Shown piece by piece: positions 62,960 to 64,000 of a stretch of 64,000 bases of DNA. Every line of letters starts with the position of its first letter. Within the stretch, counting starts at the first letter, position 1. This DNA comes from CAYRSS01 sp964426945 (GTDB taxonomy: Bacteria > Planctomycetota > Phycisphaerae > UBA1845). Under the pieces are notes generated by a model, which had not been told where the DNA came from, did not search any database, and was given only the letters and a program-made list of their open reading frames with translations. Position numbers and translations under genes: made by a program. The DNA lies in the NCBI GenBank assembly GCA_964426945.1, contig CAYRSS010000017.1, positions 1 to 64,000 on the forward strand, read 5' to 3'.

Positions 62960-64000
62960 CTACTTCGACCCCAGCTTTTCGACCAGGATCTTCGTGATTC
63001 GCTCCGCAGCCCGGCCGTCCCACAGCTCGGGCCGCCTGTCTGATATAACGCCGCCCGCGCAGACCTCCCGGTAGGCGGCCAGAATCCGGTCCGAACCGAC
63101 CCCAATGAGGCGGTTGGTCCCGTGGGTAATGGTCACCGGCCGCTCCGTGTTTTCCCGCAGGGTCAGGCAGGGCACGCCGAGGATGGTCGTCTCCTCCTGC
63201 ATGCCGCCCGAGTCGGTCAGCACCAGGGCCGAGTCGGCCATGAGCTTCAGAAAATCGAGATAGCCCTGGGGCTCGATGAGCTTGAGCGCCGGGTTCGCGG
63301 CGATGCGCGGCTCGAGGCCGAGGCGCGTGAGGTTCGCCCGGGTCCGCGGGTGCATCGGGAACACGATCGGCATGTCGCGGCCGATGGTCTCAAACGCCGA
63401 GAGGATGCCGCCGAAGGTGGCGGGGTCGTCGACGTTGCTCGGCCGGTGCAGCGTGACCACCGCGTAGCGGCGCTTTTCGAGACCCAGCGTCGCCAGGATC
63501 TTCGAGTCGTTCGCCCGCGCCCGGTGGCGCATCAGCGTGTCGATCATCACGTTGCCGGTGAAGAAGACACGCTCGGACGGGACGCCCTCGTTGCGCAGAT
63601 TCTCGATGCCGCTCGGTTCGGTTACGAACAGGTAATCGCTGATCACGTCGGTCAGCAGCCGGTTGATCTCTTCCGGCATGTCGCGATCGAAGCTGCGCAA
63701 CCCCGCCTCAACGTGGGCCACGGGGATGCCGAGCTTCGATGCGACCAGCGCGCAGGCGATCGTGCTGTTTACGTCACCCACGACGAGCACGCAATCGGGC
63801 TTATGCTCGACGCACACCGGCTCGAAGCGCTTCATAATCTCGGCCGTCTGCACGGCGTGCGTCGCGCTGCCGACTTCGAGGTTGATGTCCGGCTTGGGGA
63901 TGCCCAGTTCGTCGAAGAAGAGGTGGCTCATCTTCGCGTCGTAGTGCTGCCCGGTGTGGACGAGGATGGAGCGGATCCGCCCGCTGCGTGCGAAGGCGTC
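62960..64000 (-). CDS. wecB: UDP-N-acetylglucosamine 2-epimerase (non-hydrolysing), 5' part cut off
   Basis: The frame is open to the window edge, so the start is missing; 346 residues are visible (full length about 360-380). Signatures: LVHTGQHYDAKMSHLFF, VGDVNSTIACALVASKLG, HVEAGLRSFDRDMPEEINR, then the C-terminal DSGGMQEETTILGVPCLTLR that binds UDP. The enzyme makes UDP-ManNAc from UDP-GlcNAc. Together with Ugd this would allow UDP-ManNAcA or related uronic acids if a WecC-type enzyme follows. The gene begins the minus-strand half of the locus; 181 bp separate it from ugd. Confidence 0.92.
   Translation of the reverse strand, partial: DAFARSGRIRSILVHTGQHYDAKMSHLFFDELGIPKPDINLEVGSATHAVQTAEIMKRFEPVCVEHKPDCVLVVGDVNSTIACALVASKLGIPVAHVEAGLRSFDRDMPEEINRLLTDVISDYLFVTEPSGIENLRNEGVPSERVFFTGNVMIDTLMRHRARANDSKILATLGLEKRRYAVVTLHRPSNVDDPATFGGILSAFETIGRDMPIVFPMHPRTRANLTRLGLEPRIAANPALKLIEPQGYLDFLKLMADSALVLTDSGGMQEETTILGVPCLTLRENTERPVTITHGTNRLIGVGSDRILAAYREVCAGGVISDRRPELWDGRAAERITKILVEKLGSK

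Noticed and set aside
1..64000. tRNA, rRNA or CRISPR arrays
   Set aside because: Reading both strands I saw no tRNA cloverleaf, rRNA segment or regularly spaced short repeats.

Overview
The window is high-GC bacterial chromosome and most likely comes from a planctomycete, probably Phycisphaerae-like. Very large exported proteins end in short dockerin-like calcium repeats, and 'GACC' cysteine modules recur in two of them. FG-GAP, thrombospondin-3, CotH and lamin-tail domains, tiny exported proteins of unknown role, and an HTTM-DCC fusion point the same way. This is an inference from protein character; there is no rRNA in the window.

Layout. 1-546: 3' end of a MuB/TniB-like AAA+ ATPase, a trace of a mobile element to the left. 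797-4088: a TetR repressor with its own promoter and operator, followed by paaABCD (phenylacetyl-CoA epoxidase) without paaE. 4091-10144: a dispersed hairpin repeat, a small lipoprotein, a SprT-like metalloprotease, a choice-of-anchor-L exported protein and a NarL-type two-component pair. 10292-16689: citrate synthase with a clear terminator, and an RND efflux pump with its fusion protein. 16900-25439: housekeeping genes (comF, rsmE, purE, mtnA) mixed with oddities: a zinc-ribbon/membrane/Nudix fusion, a serine beta-lactamase-fold protein lacking its catalytic residues, a tandem 6-pyruvoyl-tetrahydropterin-synthase-like protein and a diguanylate cyclase.

25505-39697: a two-gene operon of small exported proteins with promoter and terminator, a third small protein, two copper-type P1B ATPases (the first coupled to a TauE/SafE-like membrane protein), a 1297-residue double beta-propeller protein flanked by direct repeats of the tauE 3' end, nadE, and two tandem membrane peptides of 29 and 27 residues. 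39890-46432: a 1.46-thousand-residue CotH/lamin-tail surface protein and an HTTM-DCC membrane fusion.

46690-64000 is one exopolysaccharide locus in two converging halves. The plus-strand half has a methyltransferase, flippase, O-antigen-ligase/polymerase-like protein and three GT4 glycosyltransferases. The minus-strand half has a WecB-type epimerase (cut by the window edge), UDP-glucose dehydrogenase, a sulfatase-fold membrane enzyme, two sugar-nucleotide epimerases, a beta-helix protein and a DUF4914-like P-loop protein. Ugd and the epimerases would supply UDP-uronic acids and HexNAc sugars, the glycosyltransferases assemble the repeat unit, and the flippase and ligase export and polymerise it. 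The most unusual items are the tiny-membrane-peptide pair, the small exported-protein operon, the duplicated tauE ends around the double propeller, the beta-lactamase-like pseudoenzyme, an RND permease with an apparent extra helical hairpin, and a flippase that seems to need a CTG start.
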